Shown: positions 34,041 through 43,213, numbered from the stretch's first letter. The stretch: DNA of 64,000 nt from Caulobacter sp. X (GCF_002742635.1 NZ_PEGF01000001.1:1736001-1800000); one strand, 5' to 3'. Translations and numbers: made by a program. Notes: a model not told the origin generated them from the sequence alone.

Positions 34041-35210
34041 ATGACCGGGATGAGACTGGCCGCCATGGGATTGGCGGCGATCTTGACGATGGGCGCGTCG
34101 GCCTGCGCCCAGACCAACACCGCGCCGGCCACGCCGAACGACTACGCCAAGGCCGACAACTGGCTGTGCCTGCCCGGCCGCCAGGACGCCTGCGCCACCG
34201 ACCAGACGACGACCATCGTCGCGGCCGACGGCAAGACCTCGAGCGAGACGTTCCAGGCGGCGGCCGCTCCGGCCTATGACTGCTTCTACGTCTATCCCAC
34301 CGTCTCGACGGACCCCGGCGGCAACAGCGACATGGTCATCGACCCCGCCGAGAAGCGCGTGGTCGACCAGCAGCTGGCGCGTTTTGCGTCCAAGTGCCGG
34401 GTGTTCGCGCCGATGTACCGGCAGGTCACCCTGGCCGCGCTGCGCTCGGTGATGCTGGGCCGTCCCTCGCCGGGCGACGCCGAGTTGGCCTATGGCGACG
34501 TCCGCGACGCCTGGCGCTGGTATCTGGCTAACGAGAACAAGGGCCGAGGCGCTGTCCTGATCGGCCACAGCCAGGGCTCGCGCATCCTGCTGAACCTGCT
34601 GAAAAACGAGATCGACGGTCAGCCGGCCCAGAAGCAGATGATCTCGGCCCTGGTGCTGGGCATGAACACGCCGGTGGACGCGGCGGGCAAGTACGGCTCG
34701 ATCCCGCTTTGCACGAAGGCCGACGAGGCCGGCTGCCTCGTCACCTATGTCTCTTTCCGCGCCAGCAGCCCGCCGCCGGCCAACAGCCGCTTTGGCAAGA
34801 CCGACGCCGAGGGCCATCGCGCCGGCTGCGTGAACCCGGCCGCCCTGCTGGCGGGCAAGGAGTCCTCGGAAGAGGCCCCTCTGCACAGCTATCTCAGCAG
34901 CAAGGGCTACGGCGCGGTCGAAGGACAGTCGCCCAAGCCCTTCGCCAAGGGCCTGACGGTCACCACGCCGTTCGTATCCATGCCAGGCCTGATCTCGGCC
35001 CGCTGCGTCAGCGAGGGCGACTTCACCTATCTGTCGGTCAAGATCAACGCCGACCCCGCCGACCCGCGCGCCGACGACATCGCCGGAGACATCGTGGTGG
35101 CCGGCTTCACGCTGAAGGACTGGGGCCTGCACCTGATCGACGTGAACCTGGCGATGGGCGACCTGGTGGCGCTGGTCGATCGGCAGGCGGCGGCTTACGG
35201 GGCGAAGTAG
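34041..35210 (+). CDS. DUF3089 alpha/beta-hydrolase, exported
   Basis: A 389-residue secreted or lipid-anchored protein. The signal MTGMRLAAMGLAAILTMGAS is followed by ACAQT, which could be a lipobox, though -3 is Ser rather than Leu. The body has CFYVYPTVSTDPGGNSDM near residue 80 and the nucleophile elbow AVLIGHSQGSRILLNLL, as in DUF3089 lipase-like proteins. Eight Cys residues probably form disulfides. Substrate unknown. A type A repeat follows directly. Confidence 0.85.
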   Translation: MTGMRLAAMGLAAILTMGASACAQTNTAPATPNDYAKADNWLCLPGRQDACATDQTTTIVAADGKTSSETFQAAAAPAYDCFYVYPTVSTDPGGNSDMVIDPAEKRVVDQQLARFASKCRVFAPMYRQVTLAALRSVMLGRPSPGDAELAYGDVRDAWRWYLANENKGRGAVLIGHSQGSRILLNLLKNEIDGQPAQKQMISALVLGMNTPVDAAGKYGSIPLCTKADEAGCLVTYVSFRASSPPPANSRFGKTDAEGHRAGCVNPAALLAGKESSEEAPLHSYLSSKGYGAVEGQSPKPFAKGLTVTTPFVSMPGLISARCVSEGDFTYLSVKINADPADPRADDIAGDIVVAGFTLKDWGLHLIDVNLAMGDLVALVDRQAAAYGAK

Positions 35211-35218
35211 GGCGCGTA

Positions 35219-35340
35219 AGATGCTCCCCCGCGATGCGGGGGAGCTGTCGCGGAGCGACTGAGGGGGCTAATGCGGCATAGGTCCAGCTCGCCCCCTCCG
35301 AGCCTCCGGCCCACCTCCCCCGCATCGCGGGGGAGGATCT
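35219..35340. repeat. Composite palindromic intergenic repeat, type A, inverted
   Basis: Same element as at 10232 in opposite orientation: it begins ATGCTCCCCCGCGATGCGG and ends with CACCTCCCCCGCATCGCGGG. The centre has CTGAGGGGGCTAATGCGGC. It lies between convergent genes. Confidence 0.8.
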
Positions 35341-35349
35341 GCACCAAAG

Positions 35350-35532
35350 CTACTTCGGCCCCGCCACGGCCTTGAACACCGTGGTCCCCAGCAGCAGCAC
35401 GATCACGAAGCCGACCAGGAACAGGAAGAACAGGATCTTGGCGACGCCGGCCGCCGCGCCGGCCACGCCGGTGAAGCCCAGGGCGCCGGCGATGATGGCG
35501 ACGATGGCGAGGATGATGGCCCATTTGAGCAT
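35350..35532 (-). CDS. DUF1328 (UPF0391) small membrane protein
   Basis: A 60-residue protein with two membrane helices, [20 protein letters not shown] and [20 protein letters not shown], the DUF1328 pattern. It is widespread in proteobacteria, often induced in stationary phase or osmotic stress, with no known biochemical role. It is divergent from cobT, 107 bp away. Confidence 0.88.
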   Translation of the reverse strand: MLKWAIILAIVAIIAGALGFTGVAGAAAGVAKILFFLFLVGFVIVLLLGTTVFKAVAGPK

Positions 35533-35639
35533 GACGATTTCCCTCCGTGAGCGCCGAAACGGCGCGTTCGGAAAATCAACGCCGCTTCACCGCGCGGCGT
35601 TCCTTGTCTTCGCGGCCCGAGGCCGGTAACCCAGACGCC

Positions 35640-37568
35640 ATGGCCTCCAAGCCCGAAAGCCCGACCGAACCCTTCAAGCGCGCGCTGGCCCACGCGGCCC
35701 GTTCGCTCGCCGAGACGCCTGACCTGGAGGTCGTGTTCTCGGGCGATGGGCCGCAGCTTCTCGGCAACCGGGCCGTGCTGCCGCATCCGCCGCGCGACCT
35801 GTCGAGCAAGGAGGCCGCGCGCATCCGAGGCCTCGCCGACCAGATGGCCCTGCGCCTGGCCCACCACGATCCGGTCGCCCACGCCCGCGCCCGCCCCGCC
35901 TCGCCCGACGGCCAGGCCGCCTTCGAGTCCATCGAGCAGGCGCGGCTGGAAGCCATCGGCGCCAACGCCCTGGGCGGCGTCCGCGCCAATCTGACCGCCG
36001 CCCTCGAGACCCGGCTGGAGAAGCAGGGCCTGACCCGCGCGGTCGCCACCGACACCCAGTCGGCCCCCATGGCCGAGATCCTGGGCCTGCTGGTCCGCGA
36101 GCGCCTGACCGGAGACGCCCCGCCAGACGGCGCCAAGGCTCTGGTCGACATCCTGCGCGCCGACATCGAGGCCCGGGCCGGCAAGGACCTCGACCGTCTC
36201 GCCGCCGCCATCGACGACCAGGCCGCTTTCGCCCGCGTCACTCGCGACATCCTGCGCGATCTCGACCTCGGCGAGGAGATGGCCGACGCCACCGACAGCG
36301 CCGACGAGGACGACGGCGAGGAGGACGACTCCCCGACCGAAGGCTCCGACGACGAACAGGGCGAGGGCGAAGGCGAACAGCCCGAGGGCTCCTCGCCGCA
36401 GGAGAGCGAGAGCTCTGACCGCGAGTCCGAGGCCGGCGACGAGGAGATGGTCCAGTCCGACCAGGACGGCGAGGTCGAGGAGACCGACGAGGCGCCCGAC
36501 ATGGGCGACGGCGCCAAGCCCGCTCGTCCCGATCCCGGCCAGGCCCAGGGCGGCGAGCCGCTCTACAAGATCTTCACGACCGAGTTCGACGAGATCGTCC
36601 AGGCCGAGGACCTGTGCGACGCCGAGGAATTGACCCGCCTCCGCGCCTATCTGGACCAGCAGCTCTCGGCACTCTCCAGCGTCGTCTCGCGCCTGGCCAA
36701 CAAGCTGCAGCGCCGTCTGCTGGCCCAGCAGAACCGCGCCTGGACCTTCGATCTCGAGGAAGGGATGCTGGACGTCGCCCGCCTGACGCGGGTGATCATC
36801 GACCCCACCGCGCCGCTGTCCTTCAAGCAGGAGGAGGACCAGGAGTTCCGCGACACGGTCGTGACCCTGCTGATCGACAACTCCGGCTCGATGCGCGGCC
36901 GGCCGATCATGGTGGCGGCGATCTGCGCCGATATTCTCGCGCGCACCCTGGAGCGTTGCGGGGTCAAGACCGAGGTCCTGGGCTTCACCACCCGCGCCTG
37001 GAAGGGGGGCTCCAGCCGCGACGCCTGGATCAAGGCCGGCAAGCCCGCCGCGCCGGGCCGCCTGAACGACCTGCGCCACATCGTCTACAAGGCCGCCGAC
37101 GCCCCCTGGCGGCGCGCGCGCAAGAACCTCGGCCTGATGATGCGCGAGGGTCTCCTGAAGGAGAACATCGACGGCGAGGCCCTGATGTGGGCGCACCAGC
37201 GCCTGGTCGGCCGGCCCGAAGCTCGCCGCATTCTGATGGTGATCTCCGACGGCGCGCCGGTGGACGACAGCACCCTGAGCGTGAATTCGGGCCACTATCT
37301 GGAGCGCCACTTGCGCCAGGTCATCGCCGAGATCGAGGGCAAGAGCCCCGTCGAGCTGATCGCCATCGGCATCGGCCACGACGTCACGCGCTACTACCGC
37401 CGCGCCGTCACCATCGTCGACGTCGAGCAGCTGGGCGGCGTGCTGGTCGAGCAGCTGGCGGCCCTGTTCGAGGAAGAGCCTCGTCAGATCGCCCGGACGC
37501 GCGGCCTGCTGGCGCCGCTGCCCGTGGTCACGCCGCAAGCGGCCAAGCCCGCCAGGACGCCGGCGTGA
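35640..37568 (+). CDS. cobT: CobT-type cobaltochelatase subunit
   Basis: A 642-residue protein. The N-terminal helical part (about 1-210) is followed by a long acidic stretch (about 215-300, rich in Asp, Glu and Ser), then a von Willebrand A domain from about 410 with the MIDAS motif [13 protein letters not shown] and the later [10 protein letters not shown]. In aerobic cobalamin synthesis CobT with AAA+ CobS drives CobN to insert cobalt. Neither cobS nor cobN is adjacent here, so its partner is elsewhere or its role differs. ATG 35640 is chosen. The stop overlaps the GTG of the next gene. Confidence 0.88.
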   Translation: MASKPESPTEPFKRALAHAARSLAETPDLEVVFSGDGPQLLGNRAVLPHPPRDLSSKEAARIRGLADQMALRLAHHDPVAHARARPASPDGQAAFESIEQARLEAIGANALGGVRANLTAALETRLEKQGLTRAVATDTQSAPMAEILGLLVRERLTGDAPPDGAKALVDILRADIEARAGKDLDRLAAAIDDQAAFARVTRDILRDLDLGEEMADATDSADEDDGEEDDSPTEGSDDEQGEGEGEQPEGSSPQESESSDRESEAGDEEMVQSDQDGEVEETDEAPDMGDGAKPARPDPGQAQGGEPLYKIFTTEFDEIVQAEDLCDAEELTRLRAYLDQQLSALSSVVSRLANKLQRRLLAQQNRAWTFDLEEGMLDVARLTRVIIDPTAPLSFKQEEDQEFRDTVVTLLIDNSGSMRGRPIMVAAICADILARTLERCGVKTEVLGFTTRAWKGGSSRDAWIKAGKPAAPGRLNDLRHIVYKAADAPWRRARKNLGLMMREGLLKENIDGEALMWAHQRLVGRPEARRILMVISDGAPVDDSTLSVNSGHYLERHLRQVIAEIEGKSPVELIAIGIGHDVTRYYRRAVTIVDVEQLGGVLVEQLAALFEEEPRQIARTRGLLAPLPVVTPQAAKPARTPA

Positions 37569-38635
37569 GGGCTCGACTGGCGCTGAGCCTGGCGCTGGCC
37601 GGCGGCCTCGTCGCCGGCTGCGCCGAGCACGCCGCGCCGCCGCCCGTTATCCCCGCCGCGCCGGTCAAGGCCGGACCCGAGATCACCGTCGTCGCCACGC
37701 CCATACCGATGGACACCGCCGACCCCACGAAGGTCACGGCCGAGGGCGGCTTCACCTATGCCGGCGGCCTGGTGCTGACCAGCCCCGACACCACGCGGCT
37801 ACACGGCCTGTCGGACCTGCGTATCGGCGCGGGCGATGTGCTGACGGCGATCAGCGACGAGGGCGATGTCTTCGAGGCCAAGATCCAGCTGGACGCCACG
37901 GGGCGCCTGGCCGGCCTGACCGGCGGCAAGCTGTTCCCCCTGAAGGGTCTCGACGGCCAGCCGCTGCAGGGCAAGCGCAACGCCGACGCCGAGGGCCTGG
38001 CCGTCCTGGCCAACGGCGACCGCCTGGTCAGCTTCGAGGGCGACCACCGCATCTGGCTCTATCCCGCCCAGGCCGACGGCGGCTGGGGAACGCCCCGTCC
38101 GGCGCCCAAGCCCGCCACCATCTTCCCCGACAACGAGGGCATGGAGGCGCTGAGCGCCTATCCGGCCGCCGGTCCCGACGCCTATATCGTTGGCGGCGAG
38201 GAGGGCGAGGTGTGGCTGTGCCGCCTGTCGGCTGACTGCAAGTCGCTGCCGCCGCAATCGGGCCCCGACTTCACGTGGGGCCTGACCGCCTTCGCCCCGT
38301 TCCAGGGGACGGCGGTCGCCACCCTGCACCGGGGCTATGACCCGATCCGCGGCTGGCGGTCGATCGTCCGCTTCATCTCGGACCCCACCCTGCCCGCCGC
38401 GCGCCAACGCACCGCCGCCTCGCTGCACATCGACGGCGCCATGCCGCGCGACAACTTCGAAGGCCTGGCGCTCTCGTCGTCTCCCTCGGGCGCGATCCGC
38501 ATCTACGTGATCTCGGACGACGGCGCGGTCAGCGCCAAGCAACGCACCCTGCTTCTGGCCTTTGACTGGACGCCGCCCCCGCCACCGCCGCCCGCCCCGG
38601 CCAAGCCGCCGAAGAAGCCCGTCCGCAAGCGCTAA
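37565..38635 (+). CDS. Phytase-like esterase-domain lipoprotein
   Basis: A 356-residue protein with signal peptide [19 protein letters not shown] and lipobox VAGC, so a lipoprotein. The body is a beta-propeller of the esterase-like phytase type (PF13449): [20 protein letters not shown], then [29 protein letters not shown] and DNFEGLAL, which hold the conserved acidic EG repeats. It ends in a Pro/Lys-rich tail. The GTG start overlaps the cobT stop (GTGA), so translation is coupled although no functional link is evident. Substrate unknown; phytase activity is not implied. Confidence 0.83.
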   Translation: MRARLALSLALAGGLVAGCAEHAAPPPVIPAAPVKAGPEITVVATPIPMDTADPTKVTAEGGFTYAGGLVLTSPDTTRLHGLSDLRIGAGDVLTAISDEGDVFEAKIQLDATGRLAGLTGGKLFPLKGLDGQPLQGKRNADAEGLAVLANGDRLVSFEGDHRIWLYPAQADGGWGTPRPAPKPATIFPDNEGMEALSAYPAAGPDAYIVGGEEGEVWLCRLSADCKSLPPQSGPDFTWGLTAFAPFQGTAVATLHRGYDPIRGWRSIVRFISDPTLPAARQRTAASLHIDGAMPRDNFEGLALSSSPSGAIRIYVISDDGAVSAKQRTLLLAFDWTPPPPPPPAPAKPPKKPVRKR

Positions 38636-38699
38636 GTCTTCGCGGCGCAGCATAGAGCACCAACCGCTAAACGCCTGAAATCGTTTCGTTGGAAACGAT

Positions 38700-38715
38700 A
38701 TGTTACCGCTAACAT
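38700..38715 (+). promoter_or_regulatory. LacI-type operator-like palindrome
   Basis: ATGTTA-CCGC-TAACAT, followed by TTTT. It resembles LacI/GalR-family operators such as that of E. coli GntR, and the Caulobacter xylose-promoter operator. The T-run means it could instead end the upstream transcript. An adjacent hairpin ATCGTTTC-GTTG-GAAACGAT lies at 38680-38699. Confidence 0.4.
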
Positions 38716-38749
38716 TTTTCGGTTCAGATGCGTTTTCGCACTTGCAATA

Positions 38750-38761
38750 GACACCGGTGTC
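38750..38761 (+). promoter_or_regulatory. Perfect palindrome GACACCGGTGTC
   Basis: Twelve-base perfect palindrome 103 bp before the first urcA ATG, in an AT-richer region. Likely a regulator binding site; the protein is unknown. Confidence 0.4.
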
Positions 38762-38804
38762 AGTCATTCATAGCTTGACGGTCGATGAGGCGAGAACCCA
38801 CGGG

Positions 38805-38853
38805 CCGTCAGAGGAACGCGCCGGGAGGCGGTTGAACCCAACCTCCTTTCCGG
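38805..38853 (+). promoter_or_regulatory. Conserved urcA 5' leader element, copy 1
   Basis: Begins CCGTCAGAGGAACGCG and contains GGAGG and the hairpin GGTTG-AACC-CAACC followed by TCCTTT. Nearly the same 48 bases precede the second urcA gene at 39357, while the sequence between is not conserved. Confidence 0.6.
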
Positions 38854-38863
38854 GACTAACACC

Positions 38864-39175
38864 ATGATCCGTCTGCTCCTTATCGCCGTCAGCGCCCTGA
38901 TGGCCACCACCGCCGCCACCTCGGCCAGCGCTGGCGAAATCACCGTCAAGGTTCGCGGTCGCCCCGCCGCCGTGGTCCACGCCGAGATCATCCAGGCCGC
39001 CAAGCAGCTGTGCCAGGAAGACCTGGCCGGCAACCCCGCCGCCAACGACCTGGCCCCCTACTGCGTCCGCGAAATCACCCGCGACGCCGTGATCCGCACC
39101 AACAGCCCCGAGCTGGTCGCCTTCGACAAGGCCCAGGGCCGCTCGGTCTACGCGCTGCGCGTCGCGCTTCGCTAA
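38864..39175 (+). CDS. UrcA family protein, copy 1
   Basis: A 103-residue exported protein. The signal peptide MIRLLLIAVSALMATTAATS is cleaved near ASAGE. The mature part has ITVKVRGRPAAVVHAEIIQA, a Cys pair (QLCQED and PYCVRE) that likely forms a disulfide, and ITRDAVIRTNSPELVAF, the UrcA pattern. Function unknown; the family is common and multi-copy in Caulobacterales and sphingomonads. There is no Shine-Dalgarno sequence before the ATG; a conserved leader with a hairpin lies just upstream. A terminator follows. Confidence 0.8.
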   Translation: MIRLLLIAVSALMATTAATSASAGEITVKVRGRPAAVVHAEIIQAAKQLCQEDLAGNPAANDLAPYCVREITRDAVIRTNSPELVAFDKAQGRSVYALRVALR

Positions 39176-39186
39176 GCCCTAGGAAG

Positions 39187-39218
39187 GACCCGCGAGCCGT
39201 CGCGCTCGCGGGTCTTTT
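39187..39218 (+). terminator. Rho-independent terminator after urcA copy 1
   Basis: Arms GACCCGCGAG and CTCGCGGGTC, followed by TTTT, 11 bp past the stop codon. Confidence 0.9.
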
Positions 39219-39356
39219 CCGCGCCTCGCGCCCGCTGTGGCGCGGGCGCCGCGCGATTGACCCAATTTAGGGTGCGCTGCAACATTATCGTTGATCACCC
39301 AACGGAACGTCGCTATATCGACACGGACGGATCCAACGAGCGGAAGACCTCGGCGA

Positions 39357-39403
39357 CCGTCAGAGGAACGCGTCTGGAGGTGGTTGCGCCCAACCCCCTT
39401 TCG
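39357..39403 (+). promoter_or_regulatory. Conserved urcA 5' leader element, copy 2
   Basis: CCGTCAGAGGAACGCG, then GGAGGTGG and the hairpin GGTTG-CGCC-CAACC followed by CCCTTT. It matches copy 1 at about 41 of 48 positions, and the loop bases are among the changes while the stem is kept. Confidence 0.6.
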
Positions 39404-39413
39404 GAACATCGAC

Positions 39414-39707
39414 ATGATCCGCTCCATCGTTCTGGCCGCCTCGGCCATCGCTCTGGCCGCCGCCGCTCCGGCCTCGGCCGCTGAAATGCGCGTCAAGGTC
39501 GCCGGTCGCTCGGCCGCCGAAGTCCGCGCTGAAATCGTCAAGGCGGCCTCGACCGTCTGCTGGCAGGACATCCGCGGCGAAGCCCTCGCCGGTTACATGT
39601 ACCCGGCCTGCATCCGCGCCTCGGTCAACGACGCCGTCGCGAAGATCAACAACCCGGCCCTGAGCGCCTACAACACGGCGAACCCGGCCTCGACCGTCTC
39701 GCGCTAA
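39414..39707 (+). CDS. UrcA family protein, copy 2
   Basis: A 97-residue paralogue of the gene at 38864. The signal peptide is MIRSIVLAASAIALAAAAP with cleavage near ASAAE. The mature part MRVKVAGRSAAEVRAEIVKA is followed by a Cys pair (TVCWQD, PACIRA) and SVNDAVAKINNPALSAYN. Same layout and length as copy 1, with conserved leader and terminator, so each is an independent transcription unit. Unknown function. The gene is followed by a 20 bp direct repeat and then a terminator. Confidence 0.8.
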   Translation: MIRSIVLAASAIALAAAAPASAAEMRVKVAGRSAAEVRAEIVKAASTVCWQDIRGEALAGYMYPACIRASVNDAVAKINNPALSAYNTANPASTVSR

Positions 39708-39721
39708 GGCGCCCAAAGCTT

Positions 39722-39770
39722 AGTACCCCGCGTAACAGTACAGCGTTCCGAGTACCCAGCGTAACAGTAC
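39722..39770. repeat. Tandem 20 bp direct repeat, 29 bp period
   Basis: AGTACCCCGCGTAACAGTAC at 39722 and AGTACCCAGCGTAACAGTAC at 39751, one mismatch. It lies between the second urcA stop and its terminator. Confidence 0.8.
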
Positions 39771-39781
39771 CAAGCGTCACA

Positions 39782-39818
39782 AACCCGCCGCGGCCCAAGC
39801 CGCGGCGGGTTTTGTTTT
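39782..39818 (+). terminator. Rho-independent terminator after urcA copy 2
   Basis: Arms AACCCGCCGCGG and CCGCGGCGGGTT around CCCAAG, followed by TTGTTTT. Confidence 0.92.
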
Positions 39819-39912
39819 GGGGGGCGACGACGAACGATCGACGCCCCTCTCCAACGCCAAGCCGGCCCTTGTAGGCTTTGGCGCGCCTCGCCCGCCAAAG
39901 GCGCGGCGAGAG

Positions 39913-41658
39913 CTACCGTATCAGAGCCGCGAATAGGGAGCGGCGGGCGATGGCGTTCTCGGGCGATACGCCATGCTGGGCGAAATGCCCGCGCCAACTC
40001 GATTGCGGCTGCGGGGAGGCCTCCTCCGACGTCGCCAATGTCGAGGCGGGCGTTTCGTGACACACTAGGAGCTCGGACGTGCGGTTGACCGGAATGTAGT
40101 CGACCCAGTGCACGGGCACCTCATGGGTGCGGCCGTCATCGCCGCGCATCGAGATGTAATCGACGCGGTCGTCGCCGCGGTAGCCATAGGCCGTGACATT
40201 GACCCTCTGGGCGCCGTTCTGGCTCTCCTGGCTCACGGTTTTCAGGACATTGCGCGTGATGCAGTCGGGGTGGGCGAAGCACCTCTCGCCCATATAGTTG
40301 GCAATGGCTTCATGCTCCCAGAAGCACGAGCCTTGGATCACTCCCGCATAGATATCCTCGGCCGGACGATGCTGCTGGTACAGCGGGATGGCGAGGATAG
40401 GCGCGAAGGCGAAGTAGAAGGCCTTGAACAACGCGTTGTGGTAGTCGTTGAAACGCGCGCGAGCCACCGCCAGATCGTAGAAGCGAAACATCTCTGGCGC
40501 GGCGCTGATGTCCGCCCCAACGAGGTGTGCGGGTTCGACGACGTTGATCTTTCGAATCTTTTTAAAAGTGAAATTGTCGCCGAAGCCTATCGCCTTATCC
40601 TTCAGGATCTTCACTATCTCCTGCTGCGCGAGAGGAGTGAACAACATGCGGAACTGGACTTCGTGATCACGGTCGCCCGCCGCGAACAGAGCGTCGAATT
40701 CACGGTTGGCCATGGGGGTGAAGCCTGAGCCGGCTGCAAGTTTGCGGGCCTTGGCTTCCAGCTTTTTGATCGCTTGGCTCTTGCGCCAGTTATTGATCAA
40801 GCCGTCGTCCAGGCCCGAGAGGGAGGAGGGCTGACGGCTGAAGCTCAGGTCCGGCGCCGCCTGGTTGCCGTAGATCAGGATCGACTCGGTTTGATACTCG
40901 GGAAAGGGCTTGGTGACCGAAGCCCTTAGCGTCTGGGACCGCGACACCGAGTTCGTGCGCCCGTTGGAATCGCGCACTACCTCCGTCCAGTGGATTGTAA
41001 GGCTGCCGCTATAGGTCTTTGCCCCGATCCAGTGACGCAGGGTCTGCGCCATGATGAAGGGGTTGCCACTGACGAGGCCCGTATGGGCGAACATCACTGA
41101 CCGCCCTTGGTTGAAGGCGTCGCTCCAGCCATACGACTGATGAAGGTTGGTCAGCCGGGCATTGGTGAAATAAGGATCCAGCTCGATCTTTGGGACGGTC
41201 TTGCTGACCAGCTTGGCGAAGATGTCCCAGTCGAACAGGCTGTTCAGCGTCGCCATCTGGCGCCAAGCCTCGGCCTCCTTTTCGGCGCGGGCTTTAGCGA
41301 GAGAATCGGCTCGGTCGCTGGCGGTCTTGATGACGGGATTCAACCAGAACAGAATCCCGACCAGGAGCGCAGCCGCCCCCGCCAGCCACGCCGGGTGTTG
41401 GCTATAGGCCAAGTAGAGGGTCGCAGCGATCGCGCCAAAGCCCGCAATGCGCAGCCGCTTCCACCATCGGACGGTGGCGCCGGAGGTCTTGGCGCGCTTC
41501 TCCAGATCGCGGATTTCCCGGGCCGTCTTGGCGTTGAGCGCTTCATCGACGCCGGAAGTGCGCACCAGCTCTTCGAAGAAATCGGCCGTATGCTTACGGT
41601 GAGCGTCTCTTAGGCTGACCTCATACTGGCCGAGCGGTTCGTAAAGATCCTCGGTCAG
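39913..41658 (-). CDS. DUF3137-like membrane protein, apparent CTG start
   Basis: A 581-residue protein. Two membrane helices lie near residues 72-112 (RLRIAGFGAIAATLYLAYSQ, WLAGAAALLVGILFWLNPVI), and another near LFKAFYFAFAPILAIPLYQQ. The remainder is a large soluble part. It resembles DUF3137 proteins, which often sit beside LemA as here. The first canonical start is GTG 41565, but the frame before it reads as good protein (LTEDLYEPLGQYEV, then HTADFFEELV) up to a CTG at 41658 that overlaps the lemA stop (CTGA), with GGGAGG seven bases upstream. I therefore extend the gene to that CTG. Base composition is a little lower in GC than the neighbours. Confidence 0.68.
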   Translation of the reverse strand: MTEDLYEPLGQYEVSLRDAHRKHTADFFEELVRTSGVDEALNAKTAREIRDLEKRAKTSGATVRWWKRLRIAGFGAIAATLYLAYSQHPAWLAGAAALLVGILFWLNPVIKTASDRADSLAKARAEKEAEAWRQMATLNSLFDWDIFAKLVSKTVPKIELDPYFTNARLTNLHQSYGWSDAFNQGRSVMFAHTGLVSGNPFIMAQTLRHWIGAKTYSGSLTIHWTEVVRDSNGRTNSVSRSQTLRASVTKPFPEYQTESILIYGNQAAPDLSFSRQPSSLSGLDDGLINNWRKSQAIKKLEAKARKLAAGSGFTPMANREFDALFAAGDRDHEVQFRMLFTPLAQQEIVKILKDKAIGFGDNFTFKKIRKINVVEPAHLVGADISAAPEMFRFYDLAVARARFNDYHNALFKAFYFAFAPILAIPLYQQHRPAEDIYAGVIQGSCFWEHEAIANYMGERCFAHPDCITRNVLKTVSQESQNGAQRVNVTAYGYRGDDRVDYISMRGDDGRTHEVPVHWVDYIPVNRTSELLVCHETPASTLATSEEASPQPQSSWRGHFAQHGVSPENAIARRSLFAALIR

Positions 41659-42398
41659 AAGAAGGCCTCCCGAGCCGCCGCCTTGATCTCAGCCGTAGCG
41701 ATGAAGGGAATGCGGGTCGTGTAGCCCTTGCGCGCCGCCACGATCTGCTTGGCCGGCCAGGCGAAGATGTCCTGATTCCAGATCGCCACCGTATCGTTGT
41801 ATAGAGTGCGAGCTGCGGTGATTTCCTTTTGCAGATAGCTGTTCTGCTGCATGGCGTCGGCGATGGCGGCGTGAGCCTTGAGATCTGGATAGGCCTCGAA
41901 CGCGACGTTGATGCGCGACAGCACGTTGTTAAGCTCGGCTGAGGCCATGTTGCGCTCGACGTCCGCCTGGGCGCCCGCGCCGCTGCGCATGGCGGCGACG
42001 CTCTTCATCACGTCCTTGTCGAGATCAACGGCCTTGTTCAAAAGCCCGACGACGTTGTTCAGGATGACAACCCGCTGCTCCAGATAATTGTCGATCTGGG
42101 ATGCGTCGGCCTGAACACGCTGCTGCAGCTTACGCAGATAGGCCAGCGCGTTGATCTTCATGAACTGAAAGATCACGCCCGGCAGGACACCTAGCACCGC
42201 CATCAGCAATCCATTCTGTGGCGGAATCAGTCCGAGGCCGACGCCGCTGAGCGCGAGTACGGGAATGGCGGCCCAAAGCGCGATCTCGAAGATCAGAGAG
42301 CCTACGCCGATTGTCACCGGAATCTGTTTCGCGACAACATTGATATCTCGCCCCGCCGGATCGACCGGACCGGTGATTTCGTCGAGTTCATTTGCCAT
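41655..42398 (-). CDS. LemA family protein
   Basis: A 247-residue protein. Two membrane helices (IGVGSLIFEIALWAAIPVLA and GLLMAVLGVLPGVIFQFM) precede the LemA helical domain: QIDNYLEQRVVILNNVVGLL, ELNNVLSRINVAFEAYPDLK, LQKEITAARTLYNDTVAIWN. The usual LemA has one N-terminal helix, so this one is longer. Function unknown; LemA proteins are thought to organise other membrane factors. It is the first gene of a pair, its stop overlapping the start of the DUF3137-like gene. ATG 42398 is chosen. Confidence 0.85.
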   Translation of the reverse strand: MANELDEITGPVDPAGRDINVVAKQIPVTIGVGSLIFEIALWAAIPVLALSGVGLGLIPPQNGLLMAVLGVLPGVIFQFMKINALAYLRKLQQRVQADASQIDNYLEQRVVILNNVVGLLNKAVDLDKDVMKSVAAMRSGAGAQADVERNMASAELNNVLSRINVAFEAYPDLKAHAAIADAMQQNSYLQKEITAARTLYNDTVAIWNQDIFAWPAKQIVAARKGYTTRIPFIATAEIKAAAREAFF

Positions 42399-42596
42399 GA
42401 AGCGCCCTGACACCTTGGCTTTTCTGTTTCGAGAGCGCCAAGCTAGACAAGCAAACCCCTAAGATAGTCTTTCGTTTGAGGGGAGTTTCCCGCGCCATTC
42501 AACCTATGGCTTGACGCATCCGGTCGTGGCGGCTTGCCGCTGTGCGCGCCCAGGCTTGAGCGACTGACACCCGGCCGCCACCTATCACCCACAACG

Positions 42597-42626
42597 AAAA
42601 ACCCGCCGGGATCACTCCCGGCGGGC
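42597..42626 (-). terminator. Rho-independent terminator after rpmB
   Basis: On the reverse strand the stem CCCGCCGGGA/TCCCGGCGGG is followed by TTTTTCG. It lies 35 bp past the rpmB stop. Confidence 0.9.
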
Positions 42627-42660
42627 TTTCAAATCTTCAGCCTTGAAGGGCTGTAGAGCC

Positions 42661-42960
42661 TTAGGCGGCTTGAGCGGCGGCCTTGGCCTTGGCCTTCACC
42701 TGGGCCTTGATCTTCAAGGCGCGCGGCGACAGCTGCTCGTCCTTGGCGCCCAGCAGGAACACGTCCAGGCCGCCCTTGAAGTCCAGGGTGCGCAGGGCCG
42801 CGTTGCTGATGCGCAGCTTGAAGCTCTGGCCCAGCGACTCCGACTGGAGCGTGGCGGGCGACAGGGCCGGCAGGAAGCGGCGCTTGGTCTTGATGTTCGA
42901 GTGGCTCACATTGTGGCCGACCATCGGACCGATACCGGTAAGTTCGCAACGGCGCGACAT
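42661..42960 (-). CDS. rpmB: 50S ribosomal protein L28
   Basis: Large-subunit ribosomal protein of 99 residues. The family start [22 protein letters not shown] is followed by [18 protein letters not shown] and [20 protein letters not shown]. The C-terminal [10 protein letters not shown] tail is usual in alphaproteobacteria. It is single-gene, with its own terminator. The 250 bp upstream are shared with the divergent DUF3617 gene. Confidence 0.97.
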   Translation of the reverse strand: MSRRCELTGIGPMVGHNVSHSNIKTKRRFLPALSPATLQSESLGQSFKLRISNAALRTLDFKGGLDVFLLGAKDEQLSPRALKIKAQVKAKAKAAAQAA

Positions 42961-43213
42961 GGTGGTTACCTTGGCTTGGGCGAAGCCCCGCTCTCTTGAG
43001 AAGAGCCTGGCCCGCTAAGATATGAATTCGGGCACGCGATCCGGACGAGCTGGCCGCGCGAGAGCGGGCGATATAGGCGAAGGCCGCCCCTTGAGTCAAG
43101 GCTGGTCTGGACCTCCGTTCGCGCCAGCGAAGGAACCCACCGCGCGCCGCCGGCCTTCAAGCACGGTTCATCTGGCTCTCTATATATAGGGCCGCATGAA
43201 GGAGACCCGTTGT

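Noticed and set aside
39722..39770. Direct repeat considered as an attachment site or start of a tandem array
   Set aside because: Only two copies, no integrase and no change of gene content on either side.
39913..42398. Slightly lower-GC lemA/DUF3137-like pair considered as a mobile island
   Set aside because: No integrase, tRNA gene or flanking repeats; composition differs only modestly, so transfer is possible but unproven.
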